Assembly (NCBI GenBank): GCA_003218305.1
Contig: QHMY01000046.1
Span: 1-53,088 of the forward strand
Direction: 5' to 3'
Source of the DNA: Verrucomicrobiota bacterium
GTDB taxonomy: Bacteria > Verrucomicrobiota > Verrucomicrobiia > Chthoniobacterales > UBA10450
Length of the DNA stretch: 53,088 bases
Part shown: positions 25,452 through 34,452 of the stretch, in pieces
Position numbering within the stretch: the first letter of the stretch is position 1
Layout of the letters: the number at the start of each line of letters is the position of its first letter
The notes under the pieces: generated by a model
The model's input: only the letters and a program-made list of their open reading frames with translations
The model's database searches: none
What the model was told of the DNA's origin: nothing
Made by a program: the position numbers and the translations under genes

Positions 25452-26789
25452 TCACTTCTTCATCAGCTCCAGCACGGCGCTGACCATTCCGATCATGCCG
25501 GTCCGGATCGTTGGCTCGGGCACCGGGGCAAATTTGCTCGAGTGCAGGCTTGGCAACGGCTTTCCGGTCGTCTTGCTCTCGGCCGCCTTCGCGGGATCGA
25601 CTGCGCCCACATTGAACATAAACGCCGGGATCGAATGATCCGGCAGGCTGTATTCGCTGAAATCTTCGCCTCCCATCGTCGGATCTTTCACTACGACGTT
25701 GGCGGCTCCGATCGCGGTCTTCAAGGTGGCTGTGACGCGTTTGGTTAGCTCTGGGTTGTTGTAGGTCGCAGGGGTGTATTGGTCTTTCTCCACCTGTACG
25801 ATCGGCATTCGGTCGTCCGGAACGCCGGCGGTGGCAGCGACGCCTTTCGCGATCCGTTCGATTGCCGCCAGGACACGATCGCGCACTTCCTGTTTATAGG
25901 TGCGGACCGTGAGCTGCATTTTTACTTCGTCGGAAATGATGTTGTGCTTCGTGCCGCCGTGGATTGAACCGACGGTAATAACAATGGGGTCGATCGGATT
26001 GTTTTCGCGGCTGGCGATCGTCTGCCACGCCGTGACCATCTCGGCCGCGAGCACGACCGGATCCTTGGTTTTGTGGGGATAGGCGCCGTGTCCGCCCACA
26101 CCGCGGACGGTCACGTCAACTGAATCGACGTTGGCGTAACAGTATCCCTCGGTGACACCGATTTGGCCGGTGGCAATCTCCGCGTCGTCGTGCAACCCCA
26201 AGACGTAATCCGGTTTGGGCCAGCGGGTGTAGAGCCCATCCTTTAACAACGCCCGCGCGCCGCCGACTGTTTCCTCTGCGGGTTGGCCGATGAAAATAAT
26301 CGTGCCCTGCCATTTGTCTTTCAGTTTCCCGAGCGCGCGCGCGGTGCCGATAAACGTCGACATGTGAATATCGTGACCGCAGGCGTGCATGACCGAGACT
26401 TCCTGGCCGGCATCGTTTTTCGTCGTCACGGTGCTGGCGTAGGGAACACCGGTCTCTTCGTGAACAGGCAACGCGTCCAGGTCCGTTCGGATCGCGACCG
26501 TCGGTCCGGCGCCATTTTTCATAACGCCTATGACTCCAAATGAGGTCAGCCCCGGTTTGTCGTACTTGCCGACGTGATCGGTGACTTCGCAGCCGGCGGC
26601 TTTCAATTCCTTCGCCACGATCGCGGCGGAGCGTTCCTCGTGGGTGGATAGTTCGGGATGTAAGTGAAGATCCTTGTAGATCGTCAAGAGCGACGGTAGT
26701 TCGGCGTCTGCGAGCGTTTGCGGGCTTTGTTGCGCGAGAAGTGGAGTGGCAGCGAGCGAGAGCGCGATTGAAAACAGGCGAATCTTCAT
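25452..26789 (-). CDS. Exported M20D-family amidohydrolase
   Basis: A 445-aa zinc peptidase-like hydrolase (IAA-amino acid / hippurate hydrolase group). It has a signal peptide (MKIRLFSIALSLAATPLLAQ), so ATG 26789 is the real start, not the upstream codon at 26924. Metal motifs HACGHDIHMS, PAEETVGGA and the C-terminal GGEDFSEY are intact. It probably releases free acids or amino acids from N-acyl conjugates in the periplasm; substrate unknown. It converges with ftsZ. Confidence 0.88.
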   Translation of the reverse strand: MKIRLFSIALSLAATPLLAQQSPQTLADAELPSLLTIYKDLHLHPELSTHEERSAAIVAKELKAAGCEVTDHVGKYDKPGLTSFGVIGVMKNGAGPTVAIRTDLDALPVHEETGVPYASTVTTKNDAGQEVSVMHACGHDIHMSTFIGTARALGKLKDKWQGTIIFIGQPAEETVGGARALLKDGLYTRWPKPDYVLGLHDDAEIATGQIGVTEGYCYANVDSVDVTVRGVGGHGAYPHKTKDPVVLAAEMVTAWQTIASRENNPIDPIVITVGSIHGGTKHNIISDEVKMQLTVRTYKQEVRDRVLAAIERIAKGVAATAGVPDDRMPIVQVEKDQYTPATYNNPELTKRVTATLKTAIGAANVVVKDPTMGGEDFSEYSLPDHSIPAFMFNVGAVDPAKAAESKTTGKPLPSLHSSKFAPVPEPTIRTGMIGMVSAVLELMKK

Positions 26790-26857
26790 CCGGCACCTAT
26801 ACCAGACCGCCAGTGAAAAAGCATAGGGCGAATGAGACCGCGCGTGTTGATAATGCC

Positions 26858-27051
26858 TGTCATCCCGAGGCGCGCAGACGCCGAGGGACCTCTCAGTCGC
26901 AGGAAGCGCGCTCTCTGATGTCATTGCGTGCCACGCGGTTTCGCGTCCGACCCTCGCGAGAGCGGTTCAGATGCGAACAGCGTTCAATCGCCACCAACGC
27001 CCCTTATTGCAGATGCGAGGTCCCTCGCCGTCTACGCGACTCGGGATGACA
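26858..27051. repeat. 194-bp element with 35-bp terminal inverted repeats (MITE-like)
   Basis: Left arm 26858-26892 begins TGTCATCCCGAG and ends GGGACCTC; right arm 27017-27051 is its reverse complement with 32 of 35 bases matching. The interior has no gene. TGTCATCCCGAG ... GGGACCTC ends are a common dispersed repeat form in bacteria. The element fills most of the gap between the divergent amidohydrolase and DNA polymerase genes. Confidence 0.75.
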
Positions 27052-27106
27052 GCTCCGTCAGTCCGCCACTTGATTCAGCGCAATTTCGCCGCGTAGTTGC
27101 TGGCCC

Positions 27107-29392
27107 ATGGCGTTCGAGGAAAACACGCTTCTCTTCGGCTCCGACCCTACTTTGCGGATCGTTGCGATCGAGCTCGGCGAAACGGGCACCGTCAAGGTCT
27201 ACCGACGCGAGACCGACGGTTCGGTCGCCGTCGATCTCGAGCCGTTTCACCCGTTTGTCTGGTGCGATTCCGACGTCACTGACCTCAACCTCGAGGCCGA
27301 GAAACTCGAAGGCGATTTGCGGTATGGCTGGCGGATCAGCGTCAACAGTTGGAAGGAACTGATCGCCCTTCGCAATGGGCTCAAGAGCGCCGGCCGCAGC
27401 TTCTTCGCGCTGAGCGATCCGGTTCAGCATTATCTCACCGCGACCGGACGCACCTTGTTCAAAGGGCTTCCGTTTGAAGAATTGCGCCGGATCCAGCTCG
27501 AAGTTCTTTCCTTCATCGGCGGTGAAACCGAGATTCCCGATGCGTCGCAGCCATCCGACCACATCATGAGCATTGCGCTCTCGGATAGCAGCGGCTGGGA
27601 AGAATTGATCTTAGTCGATCCGAACAATGTGGAGGAGTCGGAGCGGACCGCGCTGAAGCGTCTGACCGCCCTCATCAGGGAGCGCGACCCCGATGTGATT
27701 GAAGGCCACAACCTTTTTCGTTTCGACCTGCCATATCTGGTCGCGCGTGCGCGCAAAGCTAAAGTGAAACTCGATTGGGGACGGAGTGGAGGATTCCTCC
27801 GTTCTCGTCCGTCCCGGCTCCAGATCGCGGAGAAAACGATCGACTACCCGAAGTTCGCGATCGACGGCCGGCATTTCGTCGACACCTTTCTCCTCGCCCA
27901 ATTCTACGATGTCGGCATGCGCAGCCTGTCGGGCTTCGAAAGGATGGACGTGGCCCAGCATTTTGGACTCGTCGACCAGGCCCAAATCTCATCCCTGACC
28001 GGCCGGGAACTTCAGCGCGCGTATCTCGAAGATTCCGAACGCTTCCAGCAACGCGCCCTCTGTGCCGTGCGCGAAACGCGGGCCGTCGCCGATCTCCTCA
28101 GCCCGAGTTATTTTATCCAGGCGCAAATTTTCCCCTACAACTACCAGGATGTGATTGTGCGCGGCAACGCGACCCGGATTAACGCGCTCTTCCTCCGCGA
28201 CTATTACCGGAAACGCCATTCCATCCCCGAGATGCCGATGGTCCGCGGTTTCGAAGGCGGTTACACCGCGATCTTTTTCACCGGCGTCGCGCGCAACGTC
28301 TGGCATTGCGACATCGCCTCGCTCTATCCCTCCATCATGCTGCAGTTCGATTGCTTTCCGGCGACCGATCAGCTCCAGATTTTCCGACACTTATTGACCG
28401 ATCTGCGCACCTTCCGGCTTGAAGCGAAGGCGAGCATGCGTTCCGCCACGGATCGGAAGCAGCAACAATATTTTCACGCGCTCCAGAACACCTTCAAAAT
28501 CCTGATTAACTCCTTTTACGGCTATCTCGGTTTCGCCCAGGGAAACTTCGCCGATTTTGACGCGGCCGCGCGCGTCACCCAGATCGGGCGGGAGCTCTTG
28601 CAAAAAATGATCGACTGGCTGAATGCGCGGGGCGCCCAGGTCATCGAAGTCGATACCGACGGCATCTATTTTGTCCCGCCTCCTTCTGTAGCCGCGTCCC
28701 TGCGGGATGCGCCGGGGGATGGCGCAAAATCAATGAACCAGGAGGCCGACCACAGGACGGTGGCGACAGCAGACATCGAAGAACTCCGGCGCGGTCTTGC
28801 CGCCGAGCTGCCGCCGGGGATTGAAGTCGAATTCGACGAACAATTCGAAGCGATGTTCAGCTACAAGGCGAAGAACTACGCGCTCCTCACCGGTGACGGC
28901 GAGGTCGTCATCAAGGGCGGCGCCCTCAAGTCGCGCGGGCTCGAGAAGTTTCAGCGCGTCTTCCTCGAGGAGATGATCAAGCTCCTGATGGAAGGAAAGC
29001 CAGAAGGGATTAGCGATCTGCGGAGCGATTTCGAGAGGAAAATCCGTGAACGGGAAATGCCGATCGCCTGGCTGATGAAGACCGACACGCTGCAGGATTC
29101 GCTCGAAAAGTACCGGCAAAAGATCGCTGGCTCCGCCCGGAACCGTGCCGCCGCCTACGAACTGGCCCTGGCCAGTGGCCGCGATTACAAACCCGGCGAG
29201 CAGATCAGCTATTACATTACCGGTACGACGAAGAAAGTCGCCGCGTATGAAAACGCGAAGCTCGCCTCGGCGTTCGATCCGCAAAACCGCGACGAAAATG
29301 TCGAATACTACGCCGCCAAGCTCGACGAGCTGGTGAAGAAGTTTGCGGGTGTCACTGCAGCCGAAACCAAACAAGAGACGCTGCTGCTGTAG
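27107..29392 (+). CDS. Family B DNA polymerase, exonuclease site degenerate
   Basis: A 761-aa B-family DNA polymerase. Polymerase motifs are intact: motif A DIASLYPSI (Asp402), motif B K464-ILINSFYG, motif C DTDG (Asp516, Asp518). The N-terminal exonuclease-like fold has the ExoII motif NLFRFD, but the ExoI D-x-E position reads IQLEVL and the ExoIII Asp is not found (LCAVRETRA), so proofreading is probably lost. After motif C, about residues 527-554 correspond to an in-frame palindromic repeat. It is shorter than E. coli Pol II (783 aa) but similar in build; a damage-related accessory polymerase is likely. No helicase, ligase or other partner is nearby. Confidence 0.9.
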   Translation: MAFEENTLLFGSDPTLRIVAIELGETGTVKVYRRETDGSVAVDLEPFHPFVWCDSDVTDLNLEAEKLEGDLRYGWRISVNSWKELIALRNGLKSAGRSFFALSDPVQHYLTATGRTLFKGLPFEELRRIQLEVLSFIGGETEIPDASQPSDHIMSIALSDSSGWEELILVDPNNVEESERTALKRLTALIRERDPDVIEGHNLFRFDLPYLVARARKAKVKLDWGRSGGFLRSRPSRLQIAEKTIDYPKFAIDGRHFVDTFLLAQFYDVGMRSLSGFERMDVAQHFGLVDQAQISSLTGRELQRAYLEDSERFQQRALCAVRETRAVADLLSPSYFIQAQIFPYNYQDVIVRGNATRINALFLRDYYRKRHSIPEMPMVRGFEGGYTAIFFTGVARNVWHCDIASLYPSIMLQFDCFPATDQLQIFRHLLTDLRTFRLEAKASMRSATDRKQQQYFHALQNTFKILINSFYGYLGFAQGNFADFDAAARVTQIGRELLQKMIDWLNARGAQVIEVDTDGIYFVPPPSVAASLRDAPGDGAKSMNQEADHRTVATADIEELRRGLAAELPPGIEVEFDEQFEAMFSYKAKNYALLTGDGEVVIKGGALKSRGLEKFQRVFLEEMIKLLMEGKPEGISDLRSDFERKIREREMPIAWLMKTDTLQDSLEKYRQKIAGSARNRAAAYELALASGRDYKPGEQISYYITGTTKKVAAYENAKLASAFDPQNRDENVEYYAAKLDELVKKFAGVTAAETKQETLLL
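28686..28769 (+). repeat. Palindromic repeat inserted in frame in the polymerase gene
   Basis: 84 bp (28 codons) starting CTGTAGCCGC, with the small hairpin CCC-TGC-GGG, and ending in an imperfect inverted copy (GGCGACAG). The opening CTGTAGCCGC-N2-CCCTGCGGG is shared with the intergenic element at 29400. It encodes a Pro/Gly/Ala-rich stretch between motif C and the next conserved block. Confidence 0.6.
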
Positions 29393-29399
29393 CATCCCC

Positions 29400-29481
29400 C
29401 TGTAGCCGCCGCCCTGCGGGCGGTGCCGCGTTGTTTGAATGGGACTCGTTCTCCACGCTTCACATAGCGAAGCGGCTACAG
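29400..29481. repeat. Paired-hairpin element between convergent genes
   Basis: Outer 10-bp inverted repeat CTGTAGCCGC (29400-29409) and GCGGCTACAG (29472-29481). Inside the left end is a hairpin CCGCCC-TGC-GGGCGG; inside the right end one with stem CGCTTC / GAAGCG. The layout (two hairpins in opposite orientation) is that of REP/BIME-type repeats. It may also end transcription from the polymerase and the permease. Confidence 0.7.
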
Positions 29482-29503
29482 CGTGGCCGCAACGCTCGAT
29501 TCG

Positions 29504-30634
29504 TCATTCGTCCGGTTTTCCTTTGGCTAGCTTCGGCGCATCAGCTCGAAGGCTTCGGACGGGTGGCAGAATTTCCTTAAAGGTAGCGCCGTAGATTTCC
29601 CAAACGGTCAGGAACAGACCGCAGACGATCGGTCCGACGATGAACCCGATGGGACCGAAGAGGAAGAGGCCGCCCAGCGTGCCGATCAAAATGAGAAGGT
29701 CGGGCATTTTTGCGTCTTTCCCCACCAGTGCCGGGCGCAGAATGTTATCAATCGTTCCGACAACGCCGGCACACCAGAGGAGAAGTAGCGTCGCAGCGAG
29801 GTTCTGGCCCGTAATGTAGAGGTAGATCACCGCCGGCACCCAGACGAGCGCCGGGCCGATCCCAGGCACAATCGAGAGGATGGCCATGATCGTTCCCCAG
29901 AAAGCGGAACCATCGATGCCAGCAACCCAAAAGCCGATGCCGGCCAGCGTGCCCTGGATGATGCCGATCACGACCGTGCCCTTAATGGTTGCTCGTGTGA
30001 CGGAAGTCAGTCGCTCCAGCAGCAGCATTTCGTCGTCGTGACTCAGCGGCATGTAATAAAAAATCCTTCCGACAATCCTCTTGCCGTCCCGAAAGAAGAA
30101 AAACATCGCGTAAAGCATGACGAAGAGATTGAGGAGAAAGGCGGCGGTTCCGGCGGTGAAGTCAGTCGCGCTCGCCACCAGGAACGCCCCGGCGGCTTTC
30201 GCGGCCCGGCCCACCGTCTCAAGGATCTGCGTTTGCTCCGGCACGTAAGGCGCGAGGGCCGGAAAACGATGCACTAGCCAATCGTGCGCGTTGAAAGTGG
30301 TCCCGGAACTGAAATGCTCCTGCACCCAGGGGAGGGCCTGGTCGCTGACGTGGAGTGCTTGCGTGACCACGATTCCGACAAACCCGCTGATCGGTCCAGC
30401 GACGAGAATAAAGAGGAGGACGAGCGTCAAGATGGCAGCCAGCGAGCCGCGGCCGCGGACCAGCCGCGCGATCCATTCATAAAACGGCGCACATAACCCG
30501 GCCAACATCGCGCCGAGGAGGAGCGGTTTCAGGAACGGCCACGCCACCGCGAGGAAAAGCAGCGAAACCGCCAGAACCAGGATCAACACGAAAGCCGTGC
30601 GGAAACTGGCGTGCGAAATATTCGGGCGTTCCAT
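29504..30634 (-). CDS. AI-2E family permease (PerM/UPF0118)
   Basis: A 376-aa membrane protein with paired N-terminal helices (LILVLAVSLLFLAVAWPFL and LKPLLLGAMLAGL), a periplasmic region (about 100-165) and five or more further helices, the AI-2E permease layout. The signature GIIQGTLAGIGFWVAG and PGIGPALVWVPAVIYLY are seen. Members export small molecules or act in Na+/H+ exchange; substrate here unknown. ATG 30634 gives the family-like start. Confidence 0.85.
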   Translation of the reverse strand: MERPNISHASFRTAFVLILVLAVSLLFLAVAWPFLKPLLLGAMLAGLCAPFYEWIARLVRGRGSLAAILTLVLLFILVAGPISGFVGIVVTQALHVSDQALPWVQEHFSSGTTFNAHDWLVHRFPALAPYVPEQTQILETVGRAAKAAGAFLVASATDFTAGTAAFLLNLFVMLYAMFFFFRDGKRIVGRIFYYMPLSHDDEMLLLERLTSVTRATIKGTVVIGIIQGTLAGIGFWVAGIDGSAFWGTIMAILSIVPGIGPALVWVPAVIYLYITGQNLAATLLLLWCAGVVGTIDNILRPALVGKDAKMPDLLILIGTLGGLFLFGPIGFIVGPIVCGLFLTVWEIYGATFKEILPPVRSLRADAPKLAKGKPDE

Positions 30635-30740
30635 TGCGGCAGTATGAGCGGGTTCAGCGCGGTTGTTCAACCCTGACGCGGAGGTGCTTGCGGGAAGACG
30701 TCGATTATCAAGTGGGCAAGCGAGACTGGTGCTCAAATAA

Positions 30741-30796
30741 GAGCGGCGGTTTACAAATCGCCACTGTTTTGGGCGGCGGACTGGAGACCGCCGCTC
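30741..30796. repeat. Paired-hairpin palindromic element
   Basis: Perfect 10-bp outer arms GAGCGGCGGT (30741-30750) and ACCGCCGCTC (30787-30796). The left half folds as GGCGGTTT-AC-AAATCGCC (with one G-T pair) and the right as GGCGG ... CCGCC. It lies between the TPR gene end (30812) and the permease start. Nothing else is seen in this 177-bp gap. Confidence 0.65.
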
Positions 30797-30811
30797 CTTG
30801 AAGCTACAGCT

Positions 30812-32467
30812 TTACTTCTTCGCCTGGCAGAGGCACGAAGTCGTGATTTTCAAATCGGCCTTTGCCCAGATTTTGTTGAACTTCGCGTTGAGCGCGGTGA
30901 TTTCTTCCTCGTTTTTCTTCTGCTCGCGCAAACTGTCGCTCAAGCCGAAGAGCGACCAGCCGTTGTCCGGCAGTCGCTTCAGATCGTCGCGGTAAACCTT
31001 CTCGGCCTCGGCGAATCTTCCCATCTTCATCAAGAGCGCGCCGAGCGAGTGCCGCACGGGAATCATCCAGGCCGGCGGCTCGTCGTATTTCAATTCGTCT
31101 TGCTGCTCCACCGCCAGGTTCAACTCGGAGAGGCCCTCGTCCACTCTCTTTTCCGCGACCAGGATTTCGCCTTCGAGCATGCGGGTGGCAAGCGCGAGAA
31201 CCACTTCGGCGGTGTTATTGCCCACCGGCGTCTCGTTCGGCACCTGCTTCGCGCCTTCCAAAAATAGAGCCTGCTCCGCTCGCGCGTTCGCGGTGTCGCC
31301 CTTGGCCGCGTAGGCAATCGCGCGCGCCGCGTGATGGAAGGCGCGCACGAACGGCATGTTTTCCGGATACTTGTCGGGCTCGGCCAGGATTTCGTCCCAG
31401 CGTCCGAAGCGCACCAGCACTTCGAGCGGGACCGCCAGGAACGCATCCGCAAAGGCCGCGTTTTCCTTCATGAAAGCAGGCGGCATTTCCGCGACCATCG
31501 ACCGGGCATGTTTGATGGCCAGATCACGCTGCCCGGTCATCAACGCGCCAAATGCCAGCATGTGATGGTTGTGCGCGGCGTAGACCGGAAGCAAACCGGT
31601 GGGCGGCCCGACAATCTTCCGGTAACGCGCATCGGCCTCGACCGCCTTTTCGTTGGTGTCGATCGCCTGCTGCCAGCGGCCCCGGCGAATATCGATGTGC
31701 GACGGCATATGGACGTTGTGGGCCAGGCCCGGTTGCAGGTTGCGCAAGCGGTCGGCCGCCGCGTCCGCCCGCTCGGGATTTGGCGAAGCTTCGACTGCAT
31801 GAATGTAGAGATGGTTCGCGAACGGATGGTTTACATTCAGTTTGAGGACGGCATCGAGTGTCGCCAGGATTTCGTCCGTGCCCGGGTTTGCCTCGCCTTC
31901 CCTGGTCCATTGGTCCCATGGGCGCAGATCCATCATCGCTTCGGCAAAAAACACCCCCACGTCGGGATCGGTGGGGTACACCTTCCAAACTTCTCGCATT
32001 GCATCCGCATAAGCCAGATCGAGCGGCTTGCGATCTTCCGGCTGAGGGTTGGCGTAGCGCTTGCCCAGCGCCTTGATCAACGCTTTCTCGACGGGCGATG
32101 CCTTGTCCGCGTGTTGTTCCGCGAGCTTGAGTTCCTTCCACGCGAGCTCCGCCGCCGGGGGCGGCACCAGCGGATAATTGATGTGCGGTCCGCTCGCCAG
32201 CGCGATTCCCCAATGTGCCATCGCGCACTTCGGATCGAGCCGCGCCGCTTCCTGGAACGACCGGATGGCCGCGCCGTGATTGAATCCAAAGACGAAGTCG
32301 AGACCCTGATTGAAATACCGGCGCGCTTCCGGCGACTTGGTCGTAACCGTCCGGGAATAAGCCCCGAGCCCCTCGAACACCGGTTCCTTCGCGGCGAGAA
32401 CCCCGAGGCCGCTGAACGCGATGGCCAGGATGACGAAAAACCTTCCCCGAAAACGAAACGACTTCAT
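30812..32467 (-). CDS. Secreted tetratricopeptide-repeat protein
   Basis: A 551-aa protein with an N-terminal signal peptide (FVILAIAFSGLGVLAA, starting at ATG 32467). TPR-like helical pairs begin near residue 35 (ARRYFNQGLDFVFGFNHGAAIRSFQEAARLDP, a good TPR unit) and recur to the C-terminus (LKKMGRFAEAEKVYRDDLKRLP). Many H-rich loops (HNHHMLA, MPSHIDIRRGRW) suggest a metal site. Members of this family are found in several environmental phyla, with no assigned function. A periplasmic scaffold or hydrolase accessory is all that can be inferred. Confidence 0.8.
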   Translation of the reverse strand: MKSFRFRGRFFVILAIAFSGLGVLAAKEPVFEGLGAYSRTVTTKSPEARRYFNQGLDFVFGFNHGAAIRSFQEAARLDPKCAMAHWGIALASGPHINYPLVPPPAAELAWKELKLAEQHADKASPVEKALIKALGKRYANPQPEDRKPLDLAYADAMREVWKVYPTDPDVGVFFAEAMMDLRPWDQWTREGEANPGTDEILATLDAVLKLNVNHPFANHLYIHAVEASPNPERADAAADRLRNLQPGLAHNVHMPSHIDIRRGRWQQAIDTNEKAVEADARYRKIVGPPTGLLPVYAAHNHHMLAFGALMTGQRDLAIKHARSMVAEMPPAFMKENAAFADAFLAVPLEVLVRFGRWDEILAEPDKYPENMPFVRAFHHAARAIAYAAKGDTANARAEQALFLEGAKQVPNETPVGNNTAEVVLALATRMLEGEILVAEKRVDEGLSELNLAVEQQDELKYDEPPAWMIPVRHSLGALLMKMGRFAEAEKVYRDDLKRLPDNGWSLFGLSDSLREQKKNEEEITALNAKFNKIWAKADLKITTSCLCQAKK

Positions 32468-32611
32468 AAGAGAAAAATACTTGCCCCGTGCCGACTTGGG
32501 CAACCGTTTTATTGCCGAGCGTCGGACAATTGCCCCGCGGACCAAATACTCGCGGCGGTCTCTTGTTTAGCGCAGCTCTTTCGCTGGCGATTTGGCCAGA
32601 CGCGAGACAGC

Positions 32612-32830
32612 CTACTCTTGAAGGCTGCTCAGCTCGACCACGGAGGCGACATGAAGCCCGGCCACATTAGCATGGGTGTCATTATCGGAGAACACGACGA
32701 CATACGTCCCCTTGGGATTAACGGCGGCGTGGTCCGGGGTGGGAACGGTGTATTCGCGGCCGTCACTCGTTCGGACCGTGAACGGCAAGAATGGCGTGCT
32801 GTGCAATAACTCTTTGATGCGGGGGATCAT
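32612..32830 (-). CDS. Conserved small protein (about 72 aa, function unknown)
   Basis: A 72-aa soluble protein, MIPRIKELLHSTPFLPFTVR then DGREYTVPTPDHAAVNPKG and a VVFSDNDT strand. The pattern (short helix, PF-x-PF, DGR, HP/DH, then beta strands) is that of a small family abundant in Verrucomicrobia and Planctomycetes, of unknown function. It has no signal peptide or metal motif. It is 9 bp after DUF2459, on the same strand, and may be cotranscribed with it. Confidence 0.65.
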   Translation of the reverse strand: MIPRIKELLHSTPFLPFTVRTSDGREYTVPTPDHAAVNPKGTYVVVFSDNDTHANVAGLHVASVVELSSLQE

Positions 32831-32839
32831 GGCAGCAGG

Positions 32840-33580
32840 CTATCTCAAATCGACGTGGGTCTCAATGCCCCCTTCTGTTTTCGTTCGCGGAGCGACCCGG
32901 CCAAACTGCCGGGCCTGATGGAGCAGAGGACCTGGAGTCAGGCACCAGGCGGGCGCGATTGGGCAACCGGCCCGGCGCAGTCCCTCCGCGACCCAGGTGT
33001 TGCAAGTGTGAAACGCCGAATACGTGCCTCGCGCCCGGTACCAGCCTTTTCCTAGACGAATCGGCCGGCCGGCCTCGTCGGTTGCGTAGGTTTGTTCGAC
33101 GTGCCGGCTCAACCGCTTGAAGCCTTCCACCGAAAGATCGACCGCGATGACGGAGAATTTTGGCTCCTGGAGCTTTGTCCGCAAGGTATCAAAACCGTCG
33201 GCCAACAGCACCGTGCGCTTCGAGCCGGCCAGAGCGTTTAATGCAATCCCGCTGGTAAGCGGCTTCCGGTACCCGTCATCCTCGCCCCAGCCGATCTCGA
33301 GATACCTGGACCCGGAAAAGTCCCGTTGGGCTGGCCAGACCCCGCGCGGAATATCCGCTCGCTTCACCGCCAGCCCAGTATGGAGCGCTCCATGGTTGAT
33401 CACGTAGACGGTGCGCGACGGCTCCCCGGCCCGGGGCGGGTAAAGCGAGTTGACCGGGCCGGCGCAGGCGGCAACGACAACGAGGATCGCCAGGAAGAAA
33501 GTGATCTGGAAAATGGCGCGCCCGGAGCGCTCTGCCTGACCCTTCATCCAACTAGGTCGCCCGAGGCGCGTCGTTTTCAA
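32840..33580 (-). CDS. DUF2459 lipoprotein
   Basis: A 246-aa protein with an N-terminal hydrophobic segment ending in a lipobox (VVAAC, Cys39). The mature part shows HTGLAVKRADIP, YLEIGWGEDDGYRK and FHTCNTWVAEGLRRAG, the conserved H, GWG and C-N-T-W residues of the DUF2459 (TIGR02117) family. The Cys and His are in the order of a thiol peptidase-like fold, but no activity is established. The start ATG could be at 33547 (MKGQAER). Confidence 0.82.
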   Translation of the reverse strand: MKTTRLGRPSWMKGQAERSGRAIFQITFFLAILVVVAACAGPVNSLYPPRAGEPSRTVYVINHGALHTGLAVKRADIPRGVWPAQRDFSGSRYLEIGWGEDDGYRKPLTSGIALNALAGSKRTVLLADGFDTLRTKLQEPKFSVIAVDLSVEGFKRLSRHVEQTYATDEAGRPIRLGKGWYRARGTYSAFHTCNTWVAEGLRRAGCPIAPAWCLTPGPLLHQARQFGRVAPRTKTEGGIETHVDLR

Positions 33581-33645
33581 TGATCGGAAAGGGATATTGC
33601 TTGTTCGATAGGCAGCGAGCCTGCCCTGACCTAAGCCGAACGGGG

Positions 33646-33688
33646 CGAGCCGAGTGGCTCCAATCCTGCTTTAACGGGAGTCGGCTCG
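33646..33688. repeat. Inverted repeat upstream of the DUF2459/CHAP-like gene pair
   Basis: CGAGCCGA (33646-33653) faces TCGGCTCG (33681-33688), and GAGCC-GAGT-GGCTC forms a second small hairpin. It lies in the 243-bp divergent gap; apart from this the gap shows only an AT-rich stretch at about 33750-33781. Likely one more of the dispersed palindromic repeats. Confidence 0.45.
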
Positions 33689-33823
33689 GTTCGACAAGCC
33701 TCCCCAAGCAAGGTCCGAAGACCTCAATCGCGTCCCGGGAGTGAACTGGTTACTTTTTTTATGGAAAAAATTACAAAAAACCGCTTGCGCAGACCCTTCA
33801 TAGAGTGGATAGGGGGCGCTCCC

Positions 33824-34438
33824 GTGCGAAAAACTACTATCCTATCTACTATCCTTTGTGGTTGTGTGGCCGTGTCGGCCCAAGCCGCAGCTCGAACTGA
33901 CAGTCTGACTTTTAAACCGCATAGCGTTTTCCAGAAGAAGGCCGGCGAGCCGGATTCGACGCCTGAACCCCCCCAGTTCCAATTCAAAGACCGGAACGGC
34001 AAGACCGTTTCCGCGCCCATCGTTTCCGAGTATCAGAAGAAACGGATCGTCCACCCGCTGGCCAAGGTTGATCCGCGGCTGGATTCCCGTTTGAGCCGGG
34101 CCGCGAGCATCGCGGATGAGCGTGCCTACGCGCACTCGAAATCGCGCTGCTGGCGCTACGTGAAGCAGGCGCTTGTGGCCTCAGGGTTGGTTTCCTCCTA
34201 CCCCAAGACGGCGCTGGCCAAGCAGGCTGGCGACGAACTGGTGCGGGATTATGGTTTCAAGAAATTGCCAATTCGCGATCCCTACGCGGCCCCCATCGGC
34301 TCGGTCCTGGTTTACTACAAAGGCCGCAGTGCTGCCGGCCATGTCGAGATTCGGACAAAGTCCGGTTTCGTGAGCGATTTCCGTTCGAAAGACGCCTGCC
34401 GGGCGGCGCTCATCGGCGTTTACGCCAAGGGCTCGTAA
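33824..34438 (+). CDS. Secreted CHAP/NlpC-P60-like protein, paralogue 1
   Basis: A 204-aa exported protein from a GTG (33824) preceded by AGGGGG and followed by a signal peptide (RKTTILSTILCGCVAVSAQA). ATG 33761 would add 21 residues and has no ribosome site. The C-terminal half looks like a Cys-His peptidase/amidase: Cys109 in SRCWRYVKQALVASG and His173 in AGHVEIRTKSGFVSD. About 50% identical in the mature domain to the gene at 35736, with the same Cys and His. Such domains cut peptidoglycan peptide bonds. The activity is inferred only from motif layout. Confidence 0.72.
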   Translation: MRKTTILSTILCGCVAVSAQAAARTDSLTFKPHSVFQKKAGEPDSTPEPPQFQFKDRNGKTVSAPIVSEYQKKRIVHPLAKVDPRLDSRLSRAASIADERAYAHSKSRCWRYVKQALVASGLVSSYPKTALAKQAGDELVRDYGFKKLPIRDPYAAPIGSVLVYYKGRSAAGHVEIRTKSGFVSDFRSKDACRAALIGVYAKGS

Positions 34439-34452
34439 GGAATAATTCGCTC

